Shown: positions 1 through 5,442 of the stretch, piece after piece
Numbering within the stretch: the first letter of the stretch is position 1
How the letters are laid out: each line of letters opens with the position of its first letter
Assembly: GCA_963619935.1 (NCBI GenBank)
Contig: CAVEYA010000063.1
Location: 1-8,087 of the forward strand
Direction: 5' to 3'
Source: RUG13091 sp963619935
GTDB taxonomy: Bacteria > Bacillota_I > Bacilli_A > RFN20 > CAG-826
Length of the DNA: 8,087 nt
The notes under the pieces: model-generated
The model's input: the letters and a program-made list of their open reading frames with translations, nothing else
Told to the model about the DNA's origin: nothing
Database searches by the model: none
Position numbers and translations under genes: made by a program

Positions 1-746
1 AAGATTCAAAAATGCACAAACATAACTATATTGAATTCTTTTATGTTGTATCTGGAGAAGGAACACAAATTATTAATGAAACAAAAAAAATCATTAAAAG
101 AGGTTATGCATGTTTATTAATATTTACAGATATCCATAGCTTCAAAGAACAAAAAAATGGTGTTTTTCTTAGAAGAGACTTTCTTATTGAACCATCATTT
201 TTTAAAAAGTTTTGTGATACTTACAGCTCAACTTTATATGAAAATATCATAAATGATAAATACAAAAGAGAGTTCACATTATCCGCTGAACAAATATCAA
301 CGATAGAATATTATGCACAAAAATTGTTTTTGAATATTAAAAGTGAAGAATACCAATTAGCCTCAAAATTAATTGTATCGTTAATCATCAATAACTTTTT
401 AATTTCTAATACAAAGAAAAAAGAAGATAACACTCCACTGTGGCTAAATGGTTTAGCAACGAGACTAAACTCTAAAGATAATTTTAAATATTCGATTTCG
501 GAAATTATTAAAGATGTTCCTTTTTGCCCTGATTATATTAGGAGAGAATTTAAAAAATATTTTCATAAAACAATGACTGATTATTTTAATGATCAAAAGA
601 TAAACTATGCTTATTATTTGTTAAAAAATACAGAATTAACGATGGAAGAAATATGTGCTTCATTAGGTTTTACTAATATGGCTCATTTTTATAAAACATT
701 TAAAGAAAAAACTAATCACACACCTTTATATATAAGGAAAAATTAA
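1..746 (+). CDS. AraC-family transcriptional regulator, N-terminus outside window
   Basis: One-component DNA-binding regulator: an N-terminal cupin sensor that would bind a small effector (often a sugar in this family) and a C-terminal AraC DNA-binding domain. Numbering from the first visible Met (base 12), residues 1-45 match a cupin strand set (HKHNYIEFFYVVSGEG). Residues 160-244 hold two helix-turn-helix units, the second being the typical signature TMEEICASLGFTNMAHFYKTFKEKT followed by the usual P-x-Y-x-R-K ending. The frame is open to the left edge (D-S-K before this Met), and family members normally have about 25-35 more residues before the H-x-H motif. The Met at base 12 is therefore probably internal and the gene is cut by the window. 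It ends in TAA and converges on the CDF gene with 24 bp between. The regulated genes are probably upstream, outside the window; the effector cannot be told. Family assignment is firm. Confidence 0.9.
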   Translation, partial: DSKMHKHNYIEFFYVVSGEGTQIINETKKIIKRGYACLLIFTDIHSFKEQKNGVFLRRDFLIEPSFFKKFCDTYSSTLYENIINDKYKREFTLSAEQISTIEYYAQKLFLNIKSEEYQLASKLIVSLIINNFLISNTKKKEDNTPLWLNGLATRLNSKDNFKYSISEIIKDVPFCPDYIRREFKKYFHKTMTDYFNDQKINYAYYLLKNTELTMEEICASLGFTNMAHFYKTFKEKTNHTPLYIRKN

Positions 747-770
747 AATAAACTTGTATTAAATTAAGCG

Positions 771-2015
771 TTACTTTTCCGCTTTTGTGTCCGATAAGAA
801 ATCAGTAATCGCATCATCATAATTGATAATTAAATGAACAGTTTTACCATATCGATTATTAATGTAGTTAGATAGATCTGTTTTAATCTTATTTTTTCCT
901 AGTTCATTATCCATTTCATGAGGGAGAATCATATCAAAGACAAGATTTACATTCTTTTCCCCGGAAACGATTCTAAAATCATGAAAATGAATATCTTTTT
1001 TTGAATTTTCAATAAATTGTTCCACTAATGCTTTATATTTTTCTGTATCAGGATCATTAGTTAAAACTGGGTCCATATGAATAGTTAAGTGAATATTTAA
1101 GGTAGAATAAACTTCTTTTTCTAATAAATCACACAATTCATGAGACACCATGACATCCTTTTTAGCGTCTACTTCCACATGAATTACACCAAAGGTGATT
1201 TGCCCATAGGTATGTAATTCTAAATCGTGCAATCCTAAAACTCCTTCATGTTTCATTAAAAGATTGACTAGTGAACCCACTACATCTTTAGAAGGCTTTT
1301 CACCCACTAATGAATTTGCCGCTTCTTTGATAATGCCAATACCGGAAAAAATAACCAAAATAGCGACCGCCAATGTGAAGAAGCAATCGACATCATACTT
1401 AGTAAATTGCGAAATTAAGATCCCAACAACAACTAAAAAAGTTGAAACACAATCATTCAGTGCATCTTTACCTAATGCTTTTAACTGTAATGAATTAATC
1501 TTTTTACCATATGAGAAATAGATTAATGATTGAGTTACTTTAACTAATATTGCTAGGGATAATAAACATAAAGAGGTAATAAACATTGGAAGAGAAAATT
1601 CTCTAATTAGTGGCTTGCCACTACTAATAATAGAATTAATAAACGCAATTAAATCTCTAACGCCTTGATATATCATTACCGCACCCAAAGCGATAATGAT
1701 ACAGCCAATAATTAAAGAAATAATATACTGTGTTCTTTGATGACCATAAGGATGTTCCTTGTCTGCCGGTTTAAAGGTCATCTTCACACCAAAAATGCTT
1801 AAAACATTATTGCCAAAATCAGATAAGTTATTCATAGAATCAGATATCAAAGAATATAATCCAAGAATAATACCAATAATAATTTTAGAGATGAACAATA
1901 AAAAATTAGTAATTAAGCCAAAGAAAGAGGCAACAAAGCCATACTTCTTTTGCACAACTGGATCTTTCACATTTTTATAATCTTTTACAAATAATTTTAA
2001 TAATAGTTTTCCCAT
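771..2015 (-). CDS. Cation diffusion facilitator transporter, MntE-like (probable Mn2+ exporter)
   Basis: Membrane antiporter of the CDF family that expels a divalent cation in exchange for protons. The 414-residue protein shows six hydrophobic segments (about 28-50, 52-76, 95-118, 142-167, 186-203, 210-230), the helix-2 signature SDSMNNLSDFGNN and the KPADKEHPYGHQR loop. A cytoplasmic alpha/beta metal-sensing domain spans about 235-317. Aligned by eye to YiiP, the transport site would be N62, D66, D184 and D188. This N-D-D-D set differs from the D-D-H-D of zinc-type members and matches what is known for pneumococcal MntE, so Mn2+ is the likeliest substrate (inference). Residues 322-405 form an extra C-terminal domain of similar size to the first (HFHDFRIVSGE, NLVFDMILP), seen in many Firmicute homologues of about 390-410 residues. 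The start Met opens the familiar LxKLFxKDYKNxKDP leader, but no Shine-Dalgarno is evident. It is transcribed alone from its own leader. Confidence 0.93.
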   Translation of the reverse strand: MGKLLLKLFVKDYKNVKDPVVQKKYGFVASFFGLITNFLLFISKIIIGIILGLYSLISDSMNNLSDFGNNVLSIFGVKMTFKPADKEHPYGHQRTQYIISLIIGCIIIALGAVMIYQGVRDLIAFINSIISSGKPLIREFSLPMFITSLCLLSLAILVKVTQSLIYFSYGKKINSLQLKALGKDALNDCVSTFLVVVGILISQFTKYDVDCFFTLAVAILVIFSGIGIIKEAANSLVGEKPSKDVVGSLVNLLMKHEGVLGLHDLELHTYGQITFGVIHVEVDAKKDVMVSHELCDLLEKEVYSTLNIHLTIHMDPVLTNDPDTEKYKALVEQFIENSKKDIHFHDFRIVSGEKNVNLVFDMILPHEMDNELGKNKIKTDLSNYINNRYGKTVHLIINYDDAITDFLSDTKAEK

Positions 2016-2092
2016 ATTAACGAATTCTATGACTTGATATTTAATAATTAGAGTTACAAAGTCAGTACGTTAAGTCGCAAGTCTTCCCTTTT

Positions 2093-2098
2093 ATTATA
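2093..2098 (-). promoter_or_regulatory. Candidate -10 element for the CDF gene
   Basis: A perfect TATAAT lies on the minus strand 77 bp ahead of the CDF start codon. The hexamer 17 bp upstream of it (AAACAA) is a poor -35 match, so this rests on the -10 alone in an A+T-rich setting. If used, the mRNA would carry a leader of about 70 nt with no clear ribosome binding site. Confidence 0.35.
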
Positions 2099-2105
2099 CA
2101 TAATC

Positions 2106-2261
2106 CTAATTGATTTTGTTTAAATTAGAATTTTCACACTTGTGCGCATAAAAACTTCTTGCGTTTAAATCGGACGCTCCAAATAGAAATAAATAATGAG
2201 ACGGACTCAATTGGTCAGATGGTGTTTGACCGATTTGATATTCGGCATATAAATGTCTCAT
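2106..2261 (-). CDS. Unrecognised 51-codon open frame overlapping the inverted repeat
   Basis: ATG to TAG, 51 codons, starting MRHLYAEYQIGQTPSDQLSP and ending in CENSNLNKIN. The residue mix is varied and protein-like (several aromatics, H, C, P, D), unlike most chance frames in A+T-rich spacers. However, there is no Shine-Dalgarno near the ATG, and the ATG itself lies inside one arm of the inverted repeat at 2188-2268. It sits between the CDF leader and the broken ATPase gene and overlaps the candidate CDF promoter region. I do not recognise the product. It may be a real small protein, a fragment, or a chance frame in a dispersed repeat; the last two seem more likely. Confidence 0.2.
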   Translation of the reverse strand: MRHLYAEYQIGQTPSDQLSPSHYLFLFGASDLNARSFYAHKCENSNLNKIN

Positions 2262-2268
2262 TATTTTA
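2188..2268. repeat. Imperfect inverted repeat with nested hairpin (structured RNA or small element)
   Basis: Outer arms are a perfect 12-bp pair, AAATAATGAGAC at 2191-2202 and its complement at 2255-2266, extended by A/T-rich flanks. Inside, 2209-2217 pairs with 2227-2235 over 9 bp including one G-U, closing a 9-nt loop. A second short pairing, CCGA 2230-2233 with TCGG 2242-2245, competes for the same right arm. Both strands are T-rich after the outer stem, so it could act as a bidirectional terminator. It starts directly beyond the truncated end of the ATPase pseudogene, which also fits the edge of a small inserted element. No target-site duplication was found. Confidence 0.5.
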
Positions 2269-2272
2269 TTTG

Positions 2273-2935
2273 TTAGAGGAAACCTCTATAATAATCTTTT
2301 GTTAATTTGTTAGATATTTGGTGTTTGTTGGTTATATCATTCATCACAATCGAATTATATATATCTTCTACTACTGAATATGCCGATTTTTCATCAAAGT
2401 TAGTGCTTGCAACCAATGGGAAGCCACCGTAGCGTATATAATCTTGAAAGTGTTCCTTGTTTGACTTATTAGAGTTGTTCTTAAAGATTAAATATTCTTT
2501 AAATGAAAGAGTATAAACAGGAATTGTGATATATCTACCCGTTAGATAAGTAGATATCTCACTACTCATAAGTTTTGAATTCGAGCCAGTTACATAAATG
2601 TCTGTGTTGTAATCTTCAAGCAAAGTATTAACAACTTTTTCCCAGCCAGTTATTTCTTGAAGTTCATCAAGCAAGAAATAATATTTGCCACCATCAACCA
2701 TAAAAGATTTTAGTTCTTCATACATTTTTTTAGAAGAAAAAGACTTGCCATAATCTTCGTTTGAGTATTTTCTTGTGATTATGTGCTTTTCATCAACTCC
2801 ACGAAAAAGAAGTTTTTACCTTAACATCTCCAAGATTGTAGATTTGCCACATCTTCTAATTCCAGCAAGTATTTTAACTAACTTAACATCTATAAATGGT
2901 TTTAACTTTTCTATATAATTTGGTCTTATTATCAT
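2273..2935 (-). pseudogene. Decayed AAA_14/DUF4143-type ATPase gene (in-frame stop, C-terminal half lost)
   Basis: Intact members are P-loop ATPases of about 400 residues: an AAA_14 nucleotide-binding half followed by a DUF4143 half. They are widespread in gut bacteria and archaea, with no settled cellular role. Reading from ATG at 2935, the visible product begins MIIRPNYIEKLKPFIDVKLV and carries Walker A GIRRCGKST (residues 25-33). Codon 40 is TAA (2816-2818). The same frame then continues through Walker B YYFLLDELQE (86-95) and a TGSNSKLMSSE segment to a stop at 2273. It ends about 220 codons in, where family members continue with the rest of DUF4143; the last dozen residues look unrelated. 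Codon spacing around the TAA is preserved (R-stop-K-L-L-F-R-G where K-E-E-L-L-K-R-G would be expected), so this is nonsense decay, not a frameshift. An internal restart at Met71 would lack Walker A. A strong Shine-Dalgarno remains, suggesting recent loss. Confidence 0.85.
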
Positions 2936-2950
2936 ATTGAATTCTCCTTT
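2936..2950 (-). promoter_or_regulatory. Strong Shine-Dalgarno fixing the pseudogene start
   Basis: AAAGGAGAAT ends 5 nt before the ATG at 2935, giving about 8 nt between GGAG and the start codon, which is near ideal. It decides the start well upstream of the longest uninterrupted frame (Met at 2725). The two intact genes whose starts are visible have nothing comparable. Confidence 0.7.
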
Positions 2951-2954
2951 AATG

Positions 2955-2983
2955 ATTATTTATGACCAAAAAAGTTTCCACAA
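2955..2983 (-). promoter_or_regulatory. Possible promoter of the ATPase pseudogene
   Basis: TTGTGG (complement of 2978-2983) and AATAAT (complement of 2955-2960) are separated by 17 bp and lie just ahead of the Shine-Dalgarno. Matches are 4 of 6 or so in each box; in A+T-rich DNA this is suggestive only. Confidence 0.3.
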
Positions 2984-3438
2984 TGTAATAGTTTTTCTAC
3001 TCCAACTAGAAAATCTTTGTGAAATTATAAGATTTTTTGGCTTATTTTATCCTAAAAATCNNNNNNNNNNTAACGCTAAAAAGCTCCACAGCGAGACCGG
3101 TTATCCTAAAAATCTCTTTTCTCCTATTTTTATACATTTTTAGGAGAATGTTATGATTTTTATTTGAGATAAAAATTTATAGGCTCAAACTATACTGACA
3201 AAATAAGTTGTGAATTTTTTATTAGTTTTATTGGCAAATTAGTTTAACAAACCTGCACATCTCTCATCTATTGTGTTTAAATATTTTGCGCCTTTAACAT
3301 TCAAATTACCTTTAGTATTCCAATGGCTTAATCGTGTTCCTACCTAAAAATGAGAAAAAAGACTCAAAAACCATCTGAAGCAATGACTCTCGAGTCTGAC
3401 TTACGAAACGCAGAAAGGAGAAAACTTCCTATTTTCGT
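2984..3438. other. Intergenic stretch with assembly gap, short repeats and a coding-like remnant
   Basis: No intact gene. It holds: ten Ns (3061-3070) marking a scaffold gap; the 14-mer TTATCCTAAAAATC at 3047-3060 and again at 3101-3114, with TCCTAAAAAT inverted at 3136-3145; TTCTCCTA/TAGGAGAA arms at 3119-3126 and 3141-3148; and TTTGAG/CTCAAA arms at 3163-3168 and 3184-3189. On the minus strand, 3239-3343 reads as 34 codons after a TAG, ending in a natural-looking tail (YLNTIDERCAGLLN then TAA). This may be the end of a lost gene that I cannot name. AGACTC/GAGTCT (3392-3397 and 3360-3365) followed by a T-run could be a second, weaker terminator for the tRNA operon. Confidence 0.6.
3047..3114. 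repeat. 14-bp direct repeats flanking the assembly gap
   Basis: TTATCCTAAAAATC occurs at 3047-3060, immediately before the Ns, and again at 3101-3114. The 30 bases between the gap and the second copy are about half G+C, much richer than the surroundings. A copy abutting the break suggests the assembler failed in a repeated sequence, so the true spacing and copy number are unknown. Confidence 0.75.
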
Positions 3439-3440
3439 AA
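3401..3440. repeat. 8-bp inverted repeat after the tRNA terminator
   Basis: TTACGAAA (3401-3408) and TTTCGTAA (3433-3440) are perfect complements with a 24-nt interior. Neither side has a good T-run, so it is not an obvious terminator. It may be a secondary 3' structure of the tRNA transcript or chance. Confidence 0.35.
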
Positions 3441-3472
3441 ACAAAAAGGACTGACACGATTGTATCAATCCT
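3439..3472 (-). terminator. Intrinsic terminator of the tRNA cluster
   Basis: On the minus strand AGGATTGA pairs with TCAGTCCT over 8 bp (one G-U), with a 10-nt loop, followed directly by TTTTGTTT. It begins 12 nt after the CCA end of tRNA-Gly, the expected place for the end of the tRNA transcript. Confidence 0.75.
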
Positions 3473-3484
3473 ATCGTTCTTCTA

Positions 3485-3558
3485 TGGAGCACCTGGCGGG
3501 AATCGAACCCGTATATTCAGCTTGGGAAGCTGACGTTCTGCCACTGAACTACAGATGC
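3485..3558 (-). tRNA. tRNA-Gly, anticodon CCC
   Basis: A 74-nt cloverleaf with encoded CCA. Acceptor GCATCTG pairs with CAGGTGC (one T-G). The D-stem is GTTC/GAAC, and the anticodon stem TCAGC/GCTGA encloses loop TTCCCAA, giving CCC, which reads GGG. The T-loop is TTCGAAT with a CGGG/CCCG core and an A-C mismatch at the base. Discriminator U before CCA is normal for bacterial tRNA-Gly. It lies 62 bp after tRNA-Val, the spacer holding a terminator-like hairpin, so it may have its own promoter (TATTAT 10 nt upstream). Confidence 0.93.
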
Positions 3559-3581
3559 AGTATAAATATAATACTCAAAAG

Positions 3582-3609
3582 AAATAAAAAGTTCGATATA
3601 AATCGAACT
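3582..3609 (-). terminator. Terminator-like hairpin between tRNA-Val and tRNA-Gly
   Basis: On the minus strand AGTTCGAT-TTAT-ATCGAACT is a perfect 8-bp stem with a 4-nt loop, followed by TTTTATTTCTTTT. This is the form of an intrinsic terminator. It begins 12 nt after the end of tRNA-Val, matching the spacing of the terminator behind tRNA-Gly. It would end the Thr-Val transcript and leave Gly to partial read-through or its own promoter; an RNase-processing role is the alternative. Confidence 0.65.
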
Positions 3610-3620
3610 AATTTTCTTTC

Positions 3621-3696
3621 TGGTGGGTACTGAGGGGATCGAACCCCCGACCTCCTGTACGTCAAACAGGTGCTCTCCCAGCTGAGCTAAATACCC
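3621..3696 (-). tRNA. tRNA-Val, anticodon GAC
   Basis: A 76-nt cloverleaf with encoded CCA. Acceptor GGGTATT pairs with AGTACCC (one T-G), and the D-arm is the common AGCTCAGCTGGGAGAGC. The anticodon stem CCTGT/ACAGG encloses loop TTGACGT, giving GAC, which reads GUC and GUU. The T-arm is GGGGG/CCCTC around TTCGATC. It lies 11 bp after tRNA-Thr in the same transcript. The G at position 37 and T at 38 of the loop are less usual than purine-A. Confidence 0.93.
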
Positions 3697-3707
3697 AAGG
3701 TTTAATC

Positions 3708-3784
3708 TGGTGCCGACTACAGGAATTGAACCTGCAACCTACTGATTACGATTCAGTTGCTCTACCAGGTTGAGCTAAGTCGGC
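3708..3784 (-). tRNA. tRNA-Thr, anticodon CGT
   Basis: A 77-nt cloverleaf with encoded CCA. Acceptor GCCGACT/AGTCGGC is perfectly paired. The D-arm is AGCTC-GAGCA. The anticodon stem ACTGA/TCAGT encloses loop ATCGTAA, giving CGT, which reads ACG. The T-arm GCAGG/CCTGT encloses TTCAATT. It is the first gene of the cluster, with its 5' end 13 nt after a TATAAT box. Confidence 0.93.
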
Positions 3785-3797
3785 AACTGTCGCGATA

Positions 3798-3803
3798 ATT
3801 ATA
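3798..3803 (-). promoter_or_regulatory. -10 element of the tRNA cluster promoter
   Basis: TATAAT on the minus strand sits 13 nt before the first base of tRNA-Thr, leaving room for a short leader. The bases after it, TAT then CGCGACA, form a G+C-rich discriminator of the kind seen at stringently controlled stable-RNA promoters. No good -35 is found at 16-18 bp; TTGC-type sequences lie at other spacings. Confidence 0.55.
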
Positions 3804-3827
3804 ATAAAGGAATTGAAAGCAAGTTGC

Positions 3828-3842
3828 AATAGTTTAACTATT
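3828..3842. repeat. 15-bp palindrome between oxidoreductase stop and tRNA promoter
   Basis: AATAGTT and AACTATT are perfect arms around a single base. With no T-run on the minus strand and almost no loop, it is a poor terminator. It could be an operator-like site upstream of the tRNA promoter. No better terminator for the oxidoreductase gene is visible, so its transcript may run into the tRNA genes. Confidence 0.3.
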
Positions 3843-3858
3843 AAATTTCACTGTATTT

Positions 3859-5382
3859 TTAAATTGTGTGGCCTTTAGGTGATAAAATAATCGCCACATT
3901 TTCTTTTTTGCAAATACGTTGAATAGCAAATTTTCCTTGTGCAGCGGCTAAAGGAAGACCACCAGGGCACTGCATCCATTGACCAGATAAATATAAATTA
4001 TTTAATCCATTAATTTTACCAGTATGGGTGAACATTGGATCCTTATGAGTAAATAAGAATCCCATATATGCCCCTCTGGAAGCATTTGTGTACCTATTCA
4101 ATGTTTTAGGTGTGCAAACATCTAATATTCTTATTTTGCCATTAAAAGAAGGAAATTTACGAATTAAGCGGTACATAATTGCCTCCGCTAATTGTTTTTT
4201 AGTGCGCTTATAAAGGGCAGGATGATTTTTATATAAATCTTGCCAATAAGCATAATGTTCAGAATATTGATCAATCATCACTGAACAAACGGTTCTATTG
4301 TTTTTCTTAAATGTATTAGCGTCATAGCCATAGCTTCTTAATGTTAAATGAGTGATTTTTTCTCCGCCCACATAGAAAGGTTCAGTTTCGAAAGAATATG
4401 GGATATCAATATTTGGCATGTCTTCAATGTCAAAATAGAATAAGCAACAGCTAGGCGCCGGACAGGCTTTAAATTGTTGATAACGCTTTTCTAATGTTGA
4501 AATCTTATAAAAGCCATATAAAAGTTTATTAGTTACATAGTTTGGATCAATACATGTTACAACATAATCGCCATAAACTTTATTGCCATCTTTTAATAAA
4601 ACCCCGACTGCGGTTTTATTTTTAAAAAGAATATTATTCACTTCTGTATTAAGTTTTAAGGTACCACCGAGAGATAAATAACGATTTTTCATTCGTTCCA
4701 CCATGGCTTTGCTACCACCCTTAGGAATACCACCATTGCCACTCACAATTGTGGAATAACTATAAATCATACTAAATAAATTACCATCACCAGGTTGAAC
4801 ATTTTTTATTGCCCATCGAAGCGCAGGATTTTTAAATTTTCTAGCGTATTTCTCAGTAGAAATAGTCATTGATAATAAATAACTTGGCCAAACACCTAAT
4901 ACTTTTAATCCTAAGTTCAAGACTTTAAAAACACTCATATGATCAATTGGTTGGCTTAATGGAAGTTCAATCTTATTAAAATCTTTCACCATTTTAAAGA
5001 AATGATGAATTTCTCTTTTATCTTCTGGAGCAATTTTTAACCATTCTTGTTCTGCTTTTTTAATATCTTTCCAAAAGGTTACTTTTACACCTTGATATTC
5101 AAAAGTACCCCAACTATCTAAATAGATTAAATCATCTTGGGAAGAGAACGCTCCAAGATTCTTCCACATACTATTTAATTCTGTGCCTTCTTTTGTTCCA
5201 GTTAACCAGTGGATACAACCATCAAGATGCTGACCATATCTATTCCAGCCAGTACAAAGACCACCAACAGAATCATTCTTTTCTAAAATGATACTATTGA
5301 ATCCATGTTCTTGAGCGTTTATTCCGGCAGATAATCCAGAGACACCTGCTCCAATAATTAAGATAGTTTTTCGATTTAGCAT
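3859..5382 (-). CDS. FAD-dependent oxidoreductase, phytoene desaturase (CrtI)-like
   Basis: Flavoprotein of the CrtI/retinol-saturase-like amine oxidase superfamily (the COG1233 type). The 507-residue length is normal. The N-terminal Rossmann fold has GAGVSG at residues 11-16 and E34 after strand 2 for FAD ribose, then NDSVGGLCTGW (36-46), as in carotenoid desaturases. The C-terminal FAD motif is at 462-491 (LYLSGQWMQCPGGLPLAAAQGKFA). There is no signal peptide or clear membrane helix; peripheral membrane association would suit a lipid substrate. No carotenoid or other terpenoid gene lies in the window, so phytoene desaturase would be an over-call and the substrate is unknown. The start ATG is fixed by a TAA four codons upstream, but no Shine-Dalgarno precedes it. 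It follows the Ca2+-ATPase gene by 44 bp on the same strand, probably co-transcribed. Family firm, reaction open. Confidence 0.88.
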   Translation of the reverse strand: MLNRKTILIIGAGVSGLSAGINAQEHGFNSIILEKNDSVGGLCTGWNRYGQHLDGCIHWLTGTKEGTELNSMWKNLGAFSSQDDLIYLDSWGTFEYQGVKVTFWKDIKKAEQEWLKIAPEDKREIHHFFKMVKDFNKIELPLSQPIDHMSVFKVLNLGLKVLGVWPSYLLSMTISTEKYARKFKNPALRWAIKNVQPGDGNLFSMIYSYSTIVSGNGGIPKGGSKAMVERMKNRYLSLGGTLKLNTEVNNILFKNKTAVGVLLKDGNKVYGDYVVTCIDPNYVTNKLLYGFYKISTLEKRYQQFKACPAPSCCLFYFDIEDMPNIDIPYSFETEPFYVGGEKITHLTLRSYGYDANTFKKNNRTVCSVMIDQYSEHYAYWQDLYKNHPALYKRTKKQLAEAIMYRLIRKFPSFNGKIRILDVCTPKTLNRYTNASRGAYMGFLFTHKDPMFTHTGKINGLNNLYLSGQWMQCPGGLPLAAAQGKFAIQRICKKENVAIILSPKGHTI

Positions 5383-5407
5383 GAGAAAATGTTAGCACCA
5401 ATCAGTA

Positions 5408-5442
5408 ATTTAGTAACTCTACTAAACTATTTAGCTACTCTA
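5408..5442. repeat. Imperfect tandem repeat across the ATPase stop codon
   Basis: ATTTAGTAACTCTA (5408-5421) and ATTTAGCTACTCTA (5429-5442) match at 12 of 14 bases with a 21-bp period. The ATPase stop (5427-5429) falls at the junction. It looks like a small duplication of the gene's 3' end. Confidence 0.55.

Noticed and set aside
766..784. Hairpin AAGCG/CGCTT between the convergent AraC and CDF genes as a shared terminator
   Set aside because: Only 5 bp with a 9-nt loop and a weak T-run; it overlaps the CDF stop and is not convincing.
1264..1980. Open frames on the + strand opposite the CDF gene
   Set aside because: They are antisense to a clear, full-length transporter and encode no recognisable domain.
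2016..2090. yybP-ykoY manganese riboswitch ahead of the CDF gene
   Set aside because: The leader is too short and lacks the conserved loop sequences and multi-helix layout I would expect.
2148..2818. Shared 12-mer TAAAAACTTCTT in opposite orientation (near 2148 and 2818) as element ends
   Set aside because: The flanks do not match at all and such A/T-rich 12-mers recur by chance.
2937..3143. A + strand frame running across the Ns
   Set aside because: It depends on ten undefined bases and has no start signal or recognisable content.
3047..3145. CRISPR array interrupted by the assembly gap
   Set aside because: Only two 14-bp direct copies are visible, the flanks of the copies differ, and no cas gene is nearby. 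The 30-base insert has spacer-like length, but one interval beside Ns is not evidence of an array.
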